From Hypholoma sublateritium FD-334 SS-4 (taxonomy: Eukaryota > Basidiomycota > Agaricomycetes > Agaricales > Strophariaceae), in the NCBI GenBank assembly GCA_000827495.1, contig KN817521.1, forward strand, positions 62,001 through 126,000: a DNA stretch of 64,000 bases, given 5' to 3'. The notes beneath the pieces were generated by a model. The model was not told the DNA's origin and did no database searches. It worked only from the letters and a program-made list of their open reading frames with translations. How positions within the stretch are numbered: the first letter of the stretch is position 1; every line of letters starts with the position of its first letter. The translations under genes and the position numbers were made by a program. Below are positions 12,117-22,594 of the stretch, one piece after another.

Positions 12117-13822
12117 ATGACACCTCTGCAAACTTGGCCTATTCAACGCGAGTACGATCCGAAGGGTATGCCCTTCCGTCGGCTGGGGCCTAGTGGATTG
12201 CGCGTTCCCCTCTTTTCTCTCGGAGGATGTAAGTGTGTCCTTCTCGGCATGTGTGGTGCTCTGATGAAACTTCTCGGAAGGGTTGACTCTTGGTGGAACT
12301 GTCAAAGGTGATCCTGTGAAGGTACGGTATATGCGATCGTCCTACACCAGATGTTATGCAGTAATGAGAAGTTGATGACATCATGCTCATTTGACAGGAT
12401 ATTGTCCAGGCCGCGTTCGAAGCAGGGATCAACATGTTCGACACTGCTGAAGAATACTCTGGAGGGAAATCCGAGGAGGAATTGTGAGAATCTCCGCGCC
12501 AGATCGTGGAGGGTTGGTTGACCCAAATACTACCAGAGGTCGCGTGATTAAAGAACTAGGCTTGCGCCGAACGGATCTGATTATTACAACCAAGATCTTC
12601 TGGGGCATTGGAAGGAAAGGTCCCAACGATGGGGGGCTCTCTCGCAAGCAGTAAGTCATTTTTTAATAATCTACTAACCACCTGCGGCATAATTTTTGAA
12701 AATACAGCATAATCGAAGGAACGCGAGAATCCCTCGCACGACTAGGGCTGGACTACGTCGATGTTATTTTTGCCCACAGGCATGATCACAACGGTATGTA
12801 ATGGAACTCGAATCTTATTTCGAACTATCATCTGAAGTGGTATATCTAGTACCGATGGAAGAAATTGTTCGCGCCTTCAACTATGTTATTGCTCAAGGAT
12901 GGGTAAGACGGGTGTATAAACAATAATTACGTCTAATTCTCAAAACATTAGGCCAACTATTGGGCGACTTCCGAGTGGGCGGCACATGAAATAGAAGAAG
13001 CGCATCGTGAGCGCTGTGATCATTCATTTTCCTCATCAAACTCACATGTCCCCCACTTACAGATATCGCTACCAAGCTCCATCTAATTGCCCCCATCGCT
13101 GAGCAGTGTCAACACAGGCATGACAAATGCAATTTATCGCTTAATGCAAATGAAGATTAACAAAAGCTCCCTTTTAGCATGTTCCATCGCCAGCCTGAGA
13201 AAGAGTATCGTCATCTTTACAAAAAGTATGGGATGAGTACTACGACATGGTCTTCACTTCTGTTCGGATTTTTGACCGGGAAGGTACGCTTTGTATCCTT
13301 GATCACTGGTATGCGCACCACCGTAATATATTGCAGTACAATGATGGCATCCCTGAAAATACACGATTCAAAACGAACTCGAAGGAATTTGACGGCTTCA
13401 TCAAGAAGTTGGAGACACCAGAAGGGAAAGAAATGATTCATAAGGTTAAAGAGCTGACGAGACTCGCTGAAGAAGGTTATTATTGGTTCGAGGTGTACCT
13501 GGTCTTCCTTTTCTAACAATTTGTTGATTTGTAGAGCTCCAGACAAGCATAACGGCACTAGCTCTTGCATGGGTGGCAAAAAATCAAAATACTGCCACCG
13601 TTATTTTGGGTGCATCGAAGCCCGAGCAAATCACGGAAAATCTCAAAGCCATAGAGGTGGTTCCCAAATTGACGCCCGAGATTTTGCGCAAGATTGACCA
13701 TATTTTGGAAAACACGCCAGAGGCGCTCGTATGTATAGTTTCCTCTTCGCCCACTATTAATCTAACAATTTTTATAGCCATCTTTTGGTCGGCCAAGTCT
13801 TGACAGACTTGGCCGAGTCTAG
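12117..13822 (+). CDS. Aldo-keto reductase, Kv-beta/AKR6-like, copy 1
   Basis: An NAD(P)H-dependent oxidoreductase of the aldo-keto reductase superfamily, closest to the voltage-gated K+ channel beta-subunit type. The start MTPLQTWPIQREYDPKGMPF leads to [18 protein letters not shown]. The catalytic residues are visible: Asp and Tyr in MFDTAEEYSGGKSEEE, Lys in DLIITTKIFWG, His in [10 protein letters not shown]. Later come YWATSEWAAHEIEEAH, PIAEQCQH, MFHRQPEKEY, the cofactor-binding LALAWVAKNQNTATVILGAS and the tail SFGRPSLDRLGRV, ending at TAG 13820-13822. About nine short introns are present. One (13118-13177) begins with GC instead of GT. The gene faces its paralogue tail to tail. The substrate is unknown. 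Confidence 0.85.
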
Positions 13823-13943
13823 GCTTATCTTGCATTGGTGCCGTGATTTGGTCCAACGGAAATGAAGAAGAATAACAGAAGAACGAATGATAAATGAAAG
13901 ACAATTATATGCTGTACTTAAATTATATCCATTCTCTTGTATG

Positions 13944-15657
13944 CTATAGTTTGGCAAACTTATCCAAGCGTGGCCTTGCGTCAGGGTGCTGTAGAAAATG
14001 AACTGAATGTACAGCCGACCGGTCAGCGGAGCGTATAGGGAACGTACCATAGTCTTTGGGGTATTTCCCAGAATGCGTTCAATTTTCTCCAAGATCGCCG
14101 GGCTGAGTTTCGGAATGACCTCAAGTGCTTTCAAGTTGTCCAAAACCTGCTGGGGATTCGATGCACCCAAAATAACAGTGGATGTATTGGGGTTTCTTGC
14201 GATCCATGCCAGCGCCAGCGCAGCGGGCGTAGTATCCAATTCTGCAATCAGGATCATATAAGTTAGGATCGGTATGATAGATTTAGATGGCCAATCACCA
14301 TCTTTTGCCAATTTGGTGAGCTCGCGGACCTTGCGAATTTTGTCTTGACCCTCTGCGGTCTCGTGAAGCGACTTCATTCGCTTCTTCAAGAAAGACTGCG
14401 TGGCAAAACGCGACCCCGGCGGGATTCCATCGTTATACTATTCACATCAGGTGTGGACGGAGGTGGGTACAGATAGGCGCATACCTTACCCGTGAGTAGG
14501 CCTTCCGCGAGAGCCGACCAGACTGTCGTTCCCAGGTCGTATTTTTGGTATAACGGGCTACATAGCAACAATTTCGATTTCACGCCAGAAAATCGCGCGA
14601 GGTAGGCATACCTGTATTCCTTTTCCGGTCGCTCGCGGTGGAACATACTAAATAATCATTATAAGTATTATGGATACGCAGGACTACTCTCTGCACTGAC
14701 TTGTGTTCGCATTGCTCTGCAATGGGTCCAATCAGGCCGAATCTCGTAGCGACGTCTAAAGCCCCGAAGTGAGAGCATTTCCCGGGAATATAGAAATGAC
14801 GGACGGTGCGCTTCCTCGATCTCTCTAGCACTCCACTCAGAAGTTGCCCAGTAATATGCCTGCTTTATGTCAGAGTGCACACATAGAAAATGCAAAAATG
14901 CACGCACCCAGCCCTTCTCGATAACCCAGTTGAACGCGCGTACAACTTCTTCCATGGGGACTGGAGCGACGTCAGGTACAACGTCTGCATATGCAAGGTT
15001 ATTACAGTACCTGTGTTATCCGGCCGGTGAGCAAAGATAACGTCGACATAATCCATCTGCAGACGTTCCAGGCAAGCTTTGGTTCCTTCAATAATGCTTT
15101 TCAACAGCGTGAGCACCCATGCAGCCTCTGACGTTGAATAGCTCACTGTTTTCGGCTCAATCCTTGGTCGTTTGGGCTTCCGCCATGCTTAAATCCGAAG
15201 TAAACCTTTGTGGTGATGATCAAGTCGGTGCGCTCTAGATTCAATTCTTTTATGACGCGACCACTGCCATGTAAGGTCAAAATGAGGTGCGTAAGTAGAA
15301 ACGGTGGCACGTACATCTCTATCTCTGACTGCCCGTTGGAATAGACCTCTGCGGTGTCAATCATGTTGATGCCATTGTCGAACGCGGTCTTGATGATGTC
15401 CTGTAGTATCGCGACACGGTGAGCCTAATAGCCCTCAACGCTGTTAAATTATCTTTTGCACCTTCACGGGGTCACCGACAACGGTGCCTCCGATGGTTAG
15501 CCCTACGTCAACGCGTCAATAACAGGTCAGCCAAAATTCAATCTGACATACATCCTCCGAGTGAGAATAGTGGCACTCTCAGGCCACTAGGCCCGAGGCG
15601 CCGGAATGGCATGCCTTTCGGGTTGTATTTCATTTTGGACTGCGTCGGGGAACTCAT
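13944..15657 (-). CDS. Aldo-keto reductase, Kv-beta/AKR6-like, copy 2
   Basis: A paralogue of the gene at 12117, convergent with it; their stops are about 120 bases apart. The N terminus [20 protein letters not shown] leads to [15 protein letters not shown]. Catalytic landmarks are [15 protein letters not shown] (Asp, Tyr), [11 protein letters not shown] (Lys) and [10 protein letters not shown] (His). Further motifs are [40 protein letters not shown] and [20 protein letters not shown]. The last intron joins NTPKTM to [14 protein letters not shown] and TAG at 13944-13946; reading through it would add a false tail of about 90 residues. A second ATG eight codons downstream could also be the start. 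The amidohydrolase stop lies only 77 bases upstream of this start, on the same strand. Confidence 0.85.
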
Positions 15658-15734
15658 CGCAAGAGTAAGAGAAGTGGCAAAAGCACGCTCGGCTTTATTT
15701 ACGCAACTGAGTGCAGTGTGGGGAACGGATCGGC

Positions 15735-17650
15735 CTACATAGTTGCCGAGCCGGCCGCTTCGCCGTTTGCCTTGTAAACGCGACCGCCTTTCATCACGAA
15801 CTTGACGCCGGTCGTCAGCGCCGCCTCAAAGTCTTCGACCGACCCGTTCAACGTGCCCACGACGCCAACCAGATCCGCTGCCCAGCCTTCCCGTAGCACG
15901 CCGAACGGTACGCCGCGCTCGAGGGCGTTGGGTGCCTCTGGCCTGAACCCTGTGCGCACGAGCCCCGCGACGCCATCCGCGTCAATTTCAGCAAGCCGTT
16001 GCACACCGCGTGTACCTTCCCACTCCATTCCGCGCACGCACTTCCACCCGCCGTACGTCGCCCAGCCAAGCACGCGCTCCCACGGCGCGCCGAGGCGCCG
16101 CATGAGCACCAGCTCGAGCGCGTTCTGCCCGTGGGCGAACACGCCCGTGTCGCCCCCGCACGCGATGTTCTCCATGTCGAGCCGCAGGGCCGCCTGGAAC
16201 GATGCAATTGCGGCCGCCCAGCGTTTCCCAGCGTGCTGTGACTCGCTTGTTAGGAATGTGGTGTAGTAGGCGGCGAGGGTCGGGACCCATATCGTCTGCC
16301 CGCTTGTCTTCGCGAATCTGCGTAAGAGAGTGAGGTCCCCCGTAGGCTCATCGTACATCTCGGAACCATGCTCGATGCTGTCGATGCCGAGGTGGAGGAG
16401 CGTATCTACAATGCTTGCGGTGTTGGCGTGTGCACACACCTTGACGCCGCGGGCGTGAGAGGTGTTTATCATTGCCTCCAGCTCGCTCTTGTTGAATGTT
16501 GCTATTGCTTCTGTCCCAGTCGAAGCCGACACATCGCTCATGCGCGAGCGGCAGGAGTAATCTGTATTTAAAGGTGTGGTCAAAATCCAAGCTACAGTCA
16601 GCAGTGACCGACCTGCGTAGATCTAGGTCCGTAAGTCTGAGTGCGCTCAATGAGATGTCGTTAGGTATACCTTTATCCAATCGGCCCCGGCGCCTATCTG
16701 CCTGCGTACCTCGCGTACACAGTTGTCGATTCCGTCAACCGGTTCTGCACCTTTGACGCCGTCGATTCCATCTTGCGCTGGATATAAGGAGCTTCTGGGG
16801 CCTACGACAGTACTAGCCATAAGGAACTATATGCGGTATATGCAAATCGGATACACACCGTACGCCCCCGTTGAGATGATCGCCCGTGTGGCGCAGTAGT
16901 ATCGCGGGCCCGGGATGATAGCATCCTTCCCCGCTAGGCATTTTCTCAGTGCAATGTCCGCATCGAACGCGCCCTCCGTACCCAGGTCCCTAGATCGTGT
17001 CAACAAAGCCCGCCGGCGCGCAGCGCGAGGCACGCACGTACCGGACGGTGGTGAACCCGGCGAGCAGCGTGCGCCGCGCATGTACAGTCGCGCGCACTGT
17101 GCGCTCCGCGAGGCTCTCGCCCGTCACCTGCGCATCCCATGGAGTCTCCGCGTACGGGTGCAGGAACACTGGGTTGCGTCAGCGGCGCGGGCGCGCGGGC
17201 GGCGGGCGGCGACTCACGGTGCACATGCACGTCGACGAGCCCGGGTACGAGCGTCATGCCGCGCATATCGAGCTCGACGACCTGCGCAGGGCTGGACGCC
17301 CATTCGCGCATCGCCGGCGCGTCGAGCTTCTGCGCGAGCGCCGCAAGCGTCTGCGCGGTGCTCGGCGCGGTGGCCACGGGCTCGACGGCGAGGATGATGC
17401 CGGCGTCGGCGTCGACGGTGATTACCTGCTGCTGCAAGAGCACGCGAGCAACGGGGTCGAATAGCTGACCGGCGACGATGCGGTAGATGGTGCGCGGGGG
17501 CGCATCGGCTTGGCTGCGCGACGGTGGCGGCCTGGTGGATGTCATGGGCATGTCAAGAGGGCTGGGATCAGCTGGGATTCGGATTTCAATGCCGCTCGTT
17601 TGGATCCGAAAACTATGCACATAAGAGCGGGGATCAACGGCGAGGCTCAT
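15735..17650 (-). CDS. Metal-dependent amidohydrolase (imidazolonepropionase-like)
   Basis: An amidohydrolase-superfamily enzyme that would hydrolyse an amide or cyclic amide at a metal centre. The N-terminal part IYRIVAGQLFDPVARVLLQQ is followed by the first metal motif TLVPGLVDVHVH. Then come FTTVRDLGTEGAF, YYCATRAIISTGAYG, the second-half motifs VKVCAHANT and GIDSIEHGSEM, WVPTLAAYYTTFLTSE, IACGGDTGVFAHGQNALEL, and the C-terminal sheet AADLVGVVGTLNGSVEDFEA with stop at 15735-15737. A few introns interrupt the front half. The start at 17650 is the first ATG; MPMTSTRPP near 17551 is an alternative. GC content is clearly higher than in the flanks. It lies beside two oxidoreductases, but a joint pathway is only a guess. 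Confidence 0.8.
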
Positions 17651-17709
17651 AATAGATCACGGACCGACGGCACATTCAAACCAAAGAGTTAATTATATTT
17701 GTCTATCTA

Positions 17710-17734
17710 CAGTTATTCACCGGTCTTTGAGACA
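17710..17734 (+). repeat. Left terminal inverted repeat of the transposon
   Basis: 25 bases beginning CAGTTATTCACCGG, preceded by TA. It matches the reverse complement of 19138-19162 at 24 of 25 positions. Confidence 0.85.
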
Positions 17735-17958
17735 GCCAAATATATATGAGTCTCGGAAAATTGTTCAACGTCTATAGTAGATATTATGAGTAGACAGAAA
17801 TGAGTATATACATCTAAAGTTATGGAATATGGGTTTAATCGGNTGGTATGGTNGAAGTGTTGCTNTATCGCCTCTTATCAATGAAATAAATGAAGATCAG
17901 TGAAAAACGGCCCAATGAGCCAATGTCACACCTGCCTAACTTGGACAGTTTTGATGGC

Positions 17959-18960
17959 TTAGTCACTATCGCTGCCCCCGCCTTCATCNTTGTCTTCTTC
18001 ATCACTTCCTTCATCCTCCTCACTGCCCTCATCGAAATCGGACAGCTTCGGCTTTGGAANGGCCTTAGCCATTGCTGGCATCTTTGGCTTTGGGTTTTGA
18101 TTGTTCTTCTTGGTGCAGAGCAACAGCTTGTGCCATGAGGTTGTCCTTTTGCTTCCGTGCTATTTGCCTCTTCAGACTATCAGCTTTTGCGTGCTTGACC
18201 ATAGCTTCCAATGAATATTGGNNNNNNNNNNNNNNNNNNNNNNNNNNNNNNNNNNNNNNNNNNNNNNNNNNNNNNNNNNNNNNNNNNNNNNNNNNNNNNN
18301 NNNNNNNNNNNNNNNNNNNNNNNNNNNNNNNNNNNNNNNNNNNNNNNNNNNNNNNNNNNNNNNNNNNNNNNNNNNNNNNNNNNNNNNNNNNNNNNNNNNN
18401 NNNNNNNNNNNNNNNNNNNNNNNNNNNNNNNNNNNNNNNNNNNNNNNNNNNNNNNNNNNNNNNNNNNNNNNNNNNNNNNNNNNNNNNNNNNNNNNNNNNN
18501 NNNNNNNNNNNNNNNNNNNNNNNNNNNNNNNNNNNNNNNNNNNNNNNNNNNNNNNNNNNNNNNNNNNNNNNNNNNNNNNNNNNNNNNNNNNNNNNNNNNN
18601 NNNNNNNNNNNNNNNNNNNNNNNNNNNNNNNNNNNNNNNNNNNNNNNNNNNNNNNNNNNNNNNNNNNNNNNNNNNNNNNNNNNNNNNNNNNNNNNNNNNN
18701 NNNNNNNNNNNNNNNNNNNNNNNNNNNNNNNNNNNNNNNNNNNNNNNNNNNNNNNNNNNNNNNNNNNNNNNNNNNNNNNNNNNNNNNNNNNNNNNNNNNN
18801 NNNNNNNGAGCAAAATTTCGTCTCTTGAGCCATTCCTCAACCACACCATTGACTTATGGCAGAAGTGGAACCTTCAGGATGTCCTTGGGATGTATATATA
18901 CTGCATTATTCAAAAAAATTGCAACCTGTTTGGTCCAAAGCTTCGTTATTAGAGCATATG
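17959..18960 (-). pseudogene. Fragmented ORF inside the transposon (possible transposase), interrupted by gap
   Basis: Right of the gap a minus-strand frame reads VVEEWLKRRNFA before entering the Ns, with an in-frame stop just upstream. Left of the gap it resumes as a basic helical stretch, MVKHAKADSLKRQIARKQKD, then stops at 18065. A different frame then continues with an acidic tail, LSDFDEGSEEDEGSDEED, to a stop at 17959-17961. The shift and internal stop suggest either a decayed gene or consensus errors from collapsed copies. No DDE catalytic motif is visible outside the gap, so calling it a transposase depends on the flanking inverted repeats. Confidence 0.35.
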
Positions 18961-19137
18961 ATTTTGCCATTTTTGCATCAAATTGACTGNTCTCCATCCC
19001 CNGGAGCGACCACTGGCTTTCAGGCCTTGGTAGACTACACAAGTGTAGCAATATAGTACTAAAGTAGACTCAAAAAAACTCCGAGGGATTTCGGTCAGAA
19101 TTGAGCTCACAAAGCTGTTTTGTCTCATTGGATAGTG

Positions 19138-19162
19138 TGTCTCATAGACCGGTGAATAACTG
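19138..19162 (-). repeat. Right terminal inverted repeat of the transposon
   Basis: Inverted partner of 17710-17734, followed by TA. The motif ATGAGACA recurs a few bases further inside, a possible subterminal repeat. Confidence 0.85.
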
Positions 19163-19486
19163 TAGGCAGCCATCAAGCTGCGCATAAGTAATGAAAAGAT
19201 GAAAGCTGTTATACAGTATTGTCCCGAATGCGAATTGTTCTGATCAGTGTAACGGTGGCATGCAGATGCGGGGATGCGTGTATGATGAATGAAGGGTCAT
19301 GATATAGTGTGGGTATATACGTGGGATGCTTTTGGTGATTTGGCAGAGCCGACTTGGAAGGAACGTAAAGCAGAAGTAAATGCGCAAATAGATACACAGA
19401 AAGCGACGAAAAGCAAGACGATAAGCAAGAAGTAGATCCAGCACATTAGCGATGAAAAAGAAAAATCCAAACCTTCTAGATTCAGT

Positions 19487-22400
19487 CTAAGCCTCCCCCT
19501 CCGGTACGCGGCTCATCACGAATGCACCACCCCAGGCAGGGCGCATGGGGTCGCTTGCGGCCACACGCCACTCCCCAACGAACGTGCGCCCGCCGACGAT
19601 GTACCCGAAGATGAACATAAAGTTCATCGGGACACGCCCGACGCGTACAAGGCCGATCAGCCCGTCCCATGGACGCAGCCGCCCATACGTCGTGTACTTC
19701 TGGCCCCAAGCGAGCCCCGACGGCGGCGTTTCGCCCGTGAAGAGTGTATCGCCTGCGTGGCTGCACGGCGAAGCGATCGACGTGACGCGCGCGCGGTCGA
19801 ATTCGCAGCGCGCGCCGGGCTGGAAGCGGCGGCACGGCGCACCGTCGGGGTCCGTGTCGTTGGCCCACTTTCCGCGAGCAGCGTTCAAGCCATGTACAGT
19901 GCCGAGTATGTCGTCTTCGTCCTCGAATTCCGCGTCGTCGCCGTCCTCAGAGGCGGATAGGTATTCCTCGTCCACCTCACCGTCGAGGTGGAGATCCTTG
20001 ACGTCGAGTTCCTCGACGCGTGCGCCCGCTGGCGGAGCGTGTCCTTCGGAGAGCCCCCAGCGCTCCATCGTTTCCTCGAGCAGTCGTGAGCCCTCGGCGG
20101 CTGCGTCTGCGCGGCGCTTGAGAACCCGGCGCGCCTCGTCCCCGTTCTTCTTTCGCATCGCGGCCCGTGCGCGCTCACGGTCCACACACCGCGTACAGCT
20201 TGGGTTGTACTGCTCGCCGTTGCCGTCCGGCGGCAATACGCGAACACCGTGGGCGTTCGAAGTCCACATGGTGGAGGGCCCGGCGTACGGCGCAGCCTCA
20301 TGAAGTACGTCGTGCGCAGAAATCTTGTTGGGGTCGTATAGTTCGTAGACGTACTGTCCCGGGATAGCCTCGGGAACACGCAGGCCGCGAGGAAGAAACG
20401 CGGGGCACGGCGCTTGCGCGCTAGCCAACGGCGGTTGATGTGCAACAGCCACGACGAGCTCGTCGCGCAGCCGAACTCTTTCATTGTCCGCGACGACTAC
20501 TGTGTGCCGCGCAGGGCGCATGATGAACGTGACGCCACCGATACCACCGGGTAGCCAGGCATTGCTCATGCTATAATCGAGCTTCGGTACGCGAAGACCG
20601 TCGCGTTGCAGCGTCGAGTCGAAGTCACCATGGATGGGATCTTCGTCGATTTCTTCTGGGTCTGCAGGGGGTAGTCCCGCGTGCTGCGGGTGACCGTTGG
20701 GTAAATCCTGCGGAAGGACGCCGTCAAAGGGTATGCCGTGCCAGTCAACGACGGTTGGAGGCGGAACAGGGATGATGCCGCATTGGAGATGCGTGGGGGA
20801 AACGCGGTCCGAAGACGATACCGACGCCAAAGAGGTGGGCGAACCGGCACCTGTCCGGCCACAGGACGCAGCCTGCCTATTAACCTTTGGGGTGCGTGCG
20901 CACCCACACATACGGACGCTCTCCTGGAACTGGAGAGCAAAAGGTTGCATGATGATACCAAAGGTAGCTTCATTGAATGCCTCGGTGGTGTAGTAGCCAG
21001 TGGTAGCGTCGAAGCCAGGGTACATTGGATTGCTGTGGATGAACCGTCCAAGGTCATTTCCCTGTGGGATCTATGGGCGAGTGGTCAGATAAGGAAGAAG
21101 AGAAGCGCGGCCAGTCGCGCCGGCAGCCGAGACAAAAAAAGACTGACATATATTTTGCCCTTCCAAATTCCGCGCATTGAGCCGCGGTCGAACACTGCAC
21201 CGGGCTCGAAGCTCGGCCGCGGTGCACTGTAGTCGTTGCACAAGCGCATGCGCCACCAGAGCGTATCCCACTTACAACTCTCCTCAGCATCGGCCGCCTC
21301 GACGTCGTCGTCGTCCTCCCAGTTCACCCTGAGCGCATGGCCAGCGTCCCAGTCCCATCGCGCGCCCCGTGGTAGCACCGCCGCTTTGCCGCGGTTCAAC
21401 GCGTGGTAATCCTCCTGTGTCGGCCCCAGATTCATAGGCGGAGTAATGTGGGCTGGGACTGGAGGCAGTGGGTAAGCGAGTGGAGACGTGCGCGCCACGG
21501 TTTCTGCCTGCGCATGGGGCATGCCGGCTGCCACGAGGGCAGCAGTTGCCTGAGCTTCTGCCCACCACTGGCGGCGTGCCTGCTCAGCGTTGACAGGGAG
21601 ATGTAATGGGACCCTGAAAGGAGTGATTTCCCTGTACGCGACATACAGAAGTTTGGCGGCGACACTTGCTAGCGGCGGCGCGAGGGACGGCGTAGCGCCA
21701 AAATACGATGCCTTCATAGAGCGGTCGGGCAGGTAGTGTGGATAGTGTTGCGGTCCGACCTCCTGCGGATAAAAGGCACTCGACAAGCTGTTGGGTAACG
21801 GGAAAGTATACGCTGGTCCCGTCAGCGGAAGGTTAAAATTATTCGGAGGTGCTTCTGACGAGGGGTACTGTAAATGGCGTTAATGGTCATTTAAGAGAGA
21901 GAAAGATCTTGGGACATACGCGGTGCGCCAGAAAGACGAACGGGTTGATCGCGAGCAAAAATGTCTCGCGGGCGCGATGTAACTCCTTGAGCATGCGGCC
22001 TGCGGGTAGTAAGAGATGGGTACCACGTGTAGATGATAAGGACGTACTCCGATCGATGGTCAACCACATTAGCCACAGCGCACAAGCGCTAGCCGCTTTC
22101 TCGACCGGCCAGCCTCCGTTCTGCAAGGACCCCTCCCAGAAGTGGGAGAACGCGTAGCTGTGGAGGTAAGCGTGCACACCCGCAGCCTCGAGCTGAGCGT
22201 AGTTTTTGCCGTCATTATCCAGCATTAACAGAAGCGCTCCAAACAGGGTGTCCGCGATGTCGGTCTCGCCGATGCGAAGGCCGTCGGTCAGCTGGCGCTG
22301 ACGGTCGGCAGAAGTGGGCACGCCGCGCCGGATCGCGGCGAGGAGGTCCAGAGAGCTCTCGAGCTGCTCCTTGAGTCCCTCCGGGGAGGGCTTGAAAAGG

Positions 22401-22594
22401 CGGCGCTCGACGGCGGCTGTGTCGAATTTGTTGCGGTAGATGCGCGCATGGAGGGCGGGCTCGGCGGCGGCGGCTCTGAGAGCATGAGAAGTGGACCGAA
22501 GCGGGCGGAGAACGGCGAGGTCTGCGAGGGGGTCGGCGGCGACGAGGAGAAAGAGAACGTGCTGGAGGAGCTCTGGGGGCAGGGAGAGGAGCAT
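19487..22594 (-). CDS. Large F-box protein (Agaricomycete type)
   Basis: The N terminus MLLSLPPELLQHVLFLLVAA, followed by LRSTSHALRAAAAEPALHAR, is an F-box, expected to bind Skp1 in an SCF ubiquitin ligase. The rest is a long region without repeats: YAFSHFWEGSLQNGGWPVEK, LHRARETFLLAINPFVFLAH, PHYLPDRSMKASYFGATPS, ARWDWDAGHALRVNWEDDDD, MYPGFDATTGYYTTEAFNEA, PGQYVYELYDPNKISAHDV, an acidic linker near DGDDAEFEDEDDILGTVHG, and a C-terminal part with FMFIFGYIVGGRTFVGEWRV ending at 19487. Three or so introns fall in the first half and the last exon is about 1.5 kb. GC content is high. The conserved C-terminal part may recognise a substrate or a cofactor; none is known to me. Confidence 0.78.

Larger units (their letters stand above)
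17710..19162 (-). mobile_element. TA-flanked DNA transposon with 25-bp inverted termini (Tc1/mariner-like), gapped
   Basis: The two ends are inverted copies of a 25-base sequence starting CAGTTATTCACCGG (17710-17734 and 19138-19162), identical except for one base. Each is flanked by TA (17708-17709 and 19163-19164). CAGT termini plus a TA target duplication are the hallmarks of the Tc1/mariner superfamily. The inside holds fragments of a minus-strand reading frame and all the Ns of the window: a run of about 590 and several single Ns. Such gaps are typical where many near-identical copies confuse assembly. The element spans about 1.45 kb with the gap length as given. Superfamily assignment rests on the termini; the transposase core is hidden by the gap. 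Confidence 0.72.

Noticed and set aside
15802..17464. Several plus-strand frames of 80-160 codons.
   Set aside because: They are shadows of the GC-rich amidohydrolase on the minus strand.
18211..18828. Long open frames spanning the run of N.
   Set aside because: They are open only because N hides stop codons; nothing can be said of the hidden bases.
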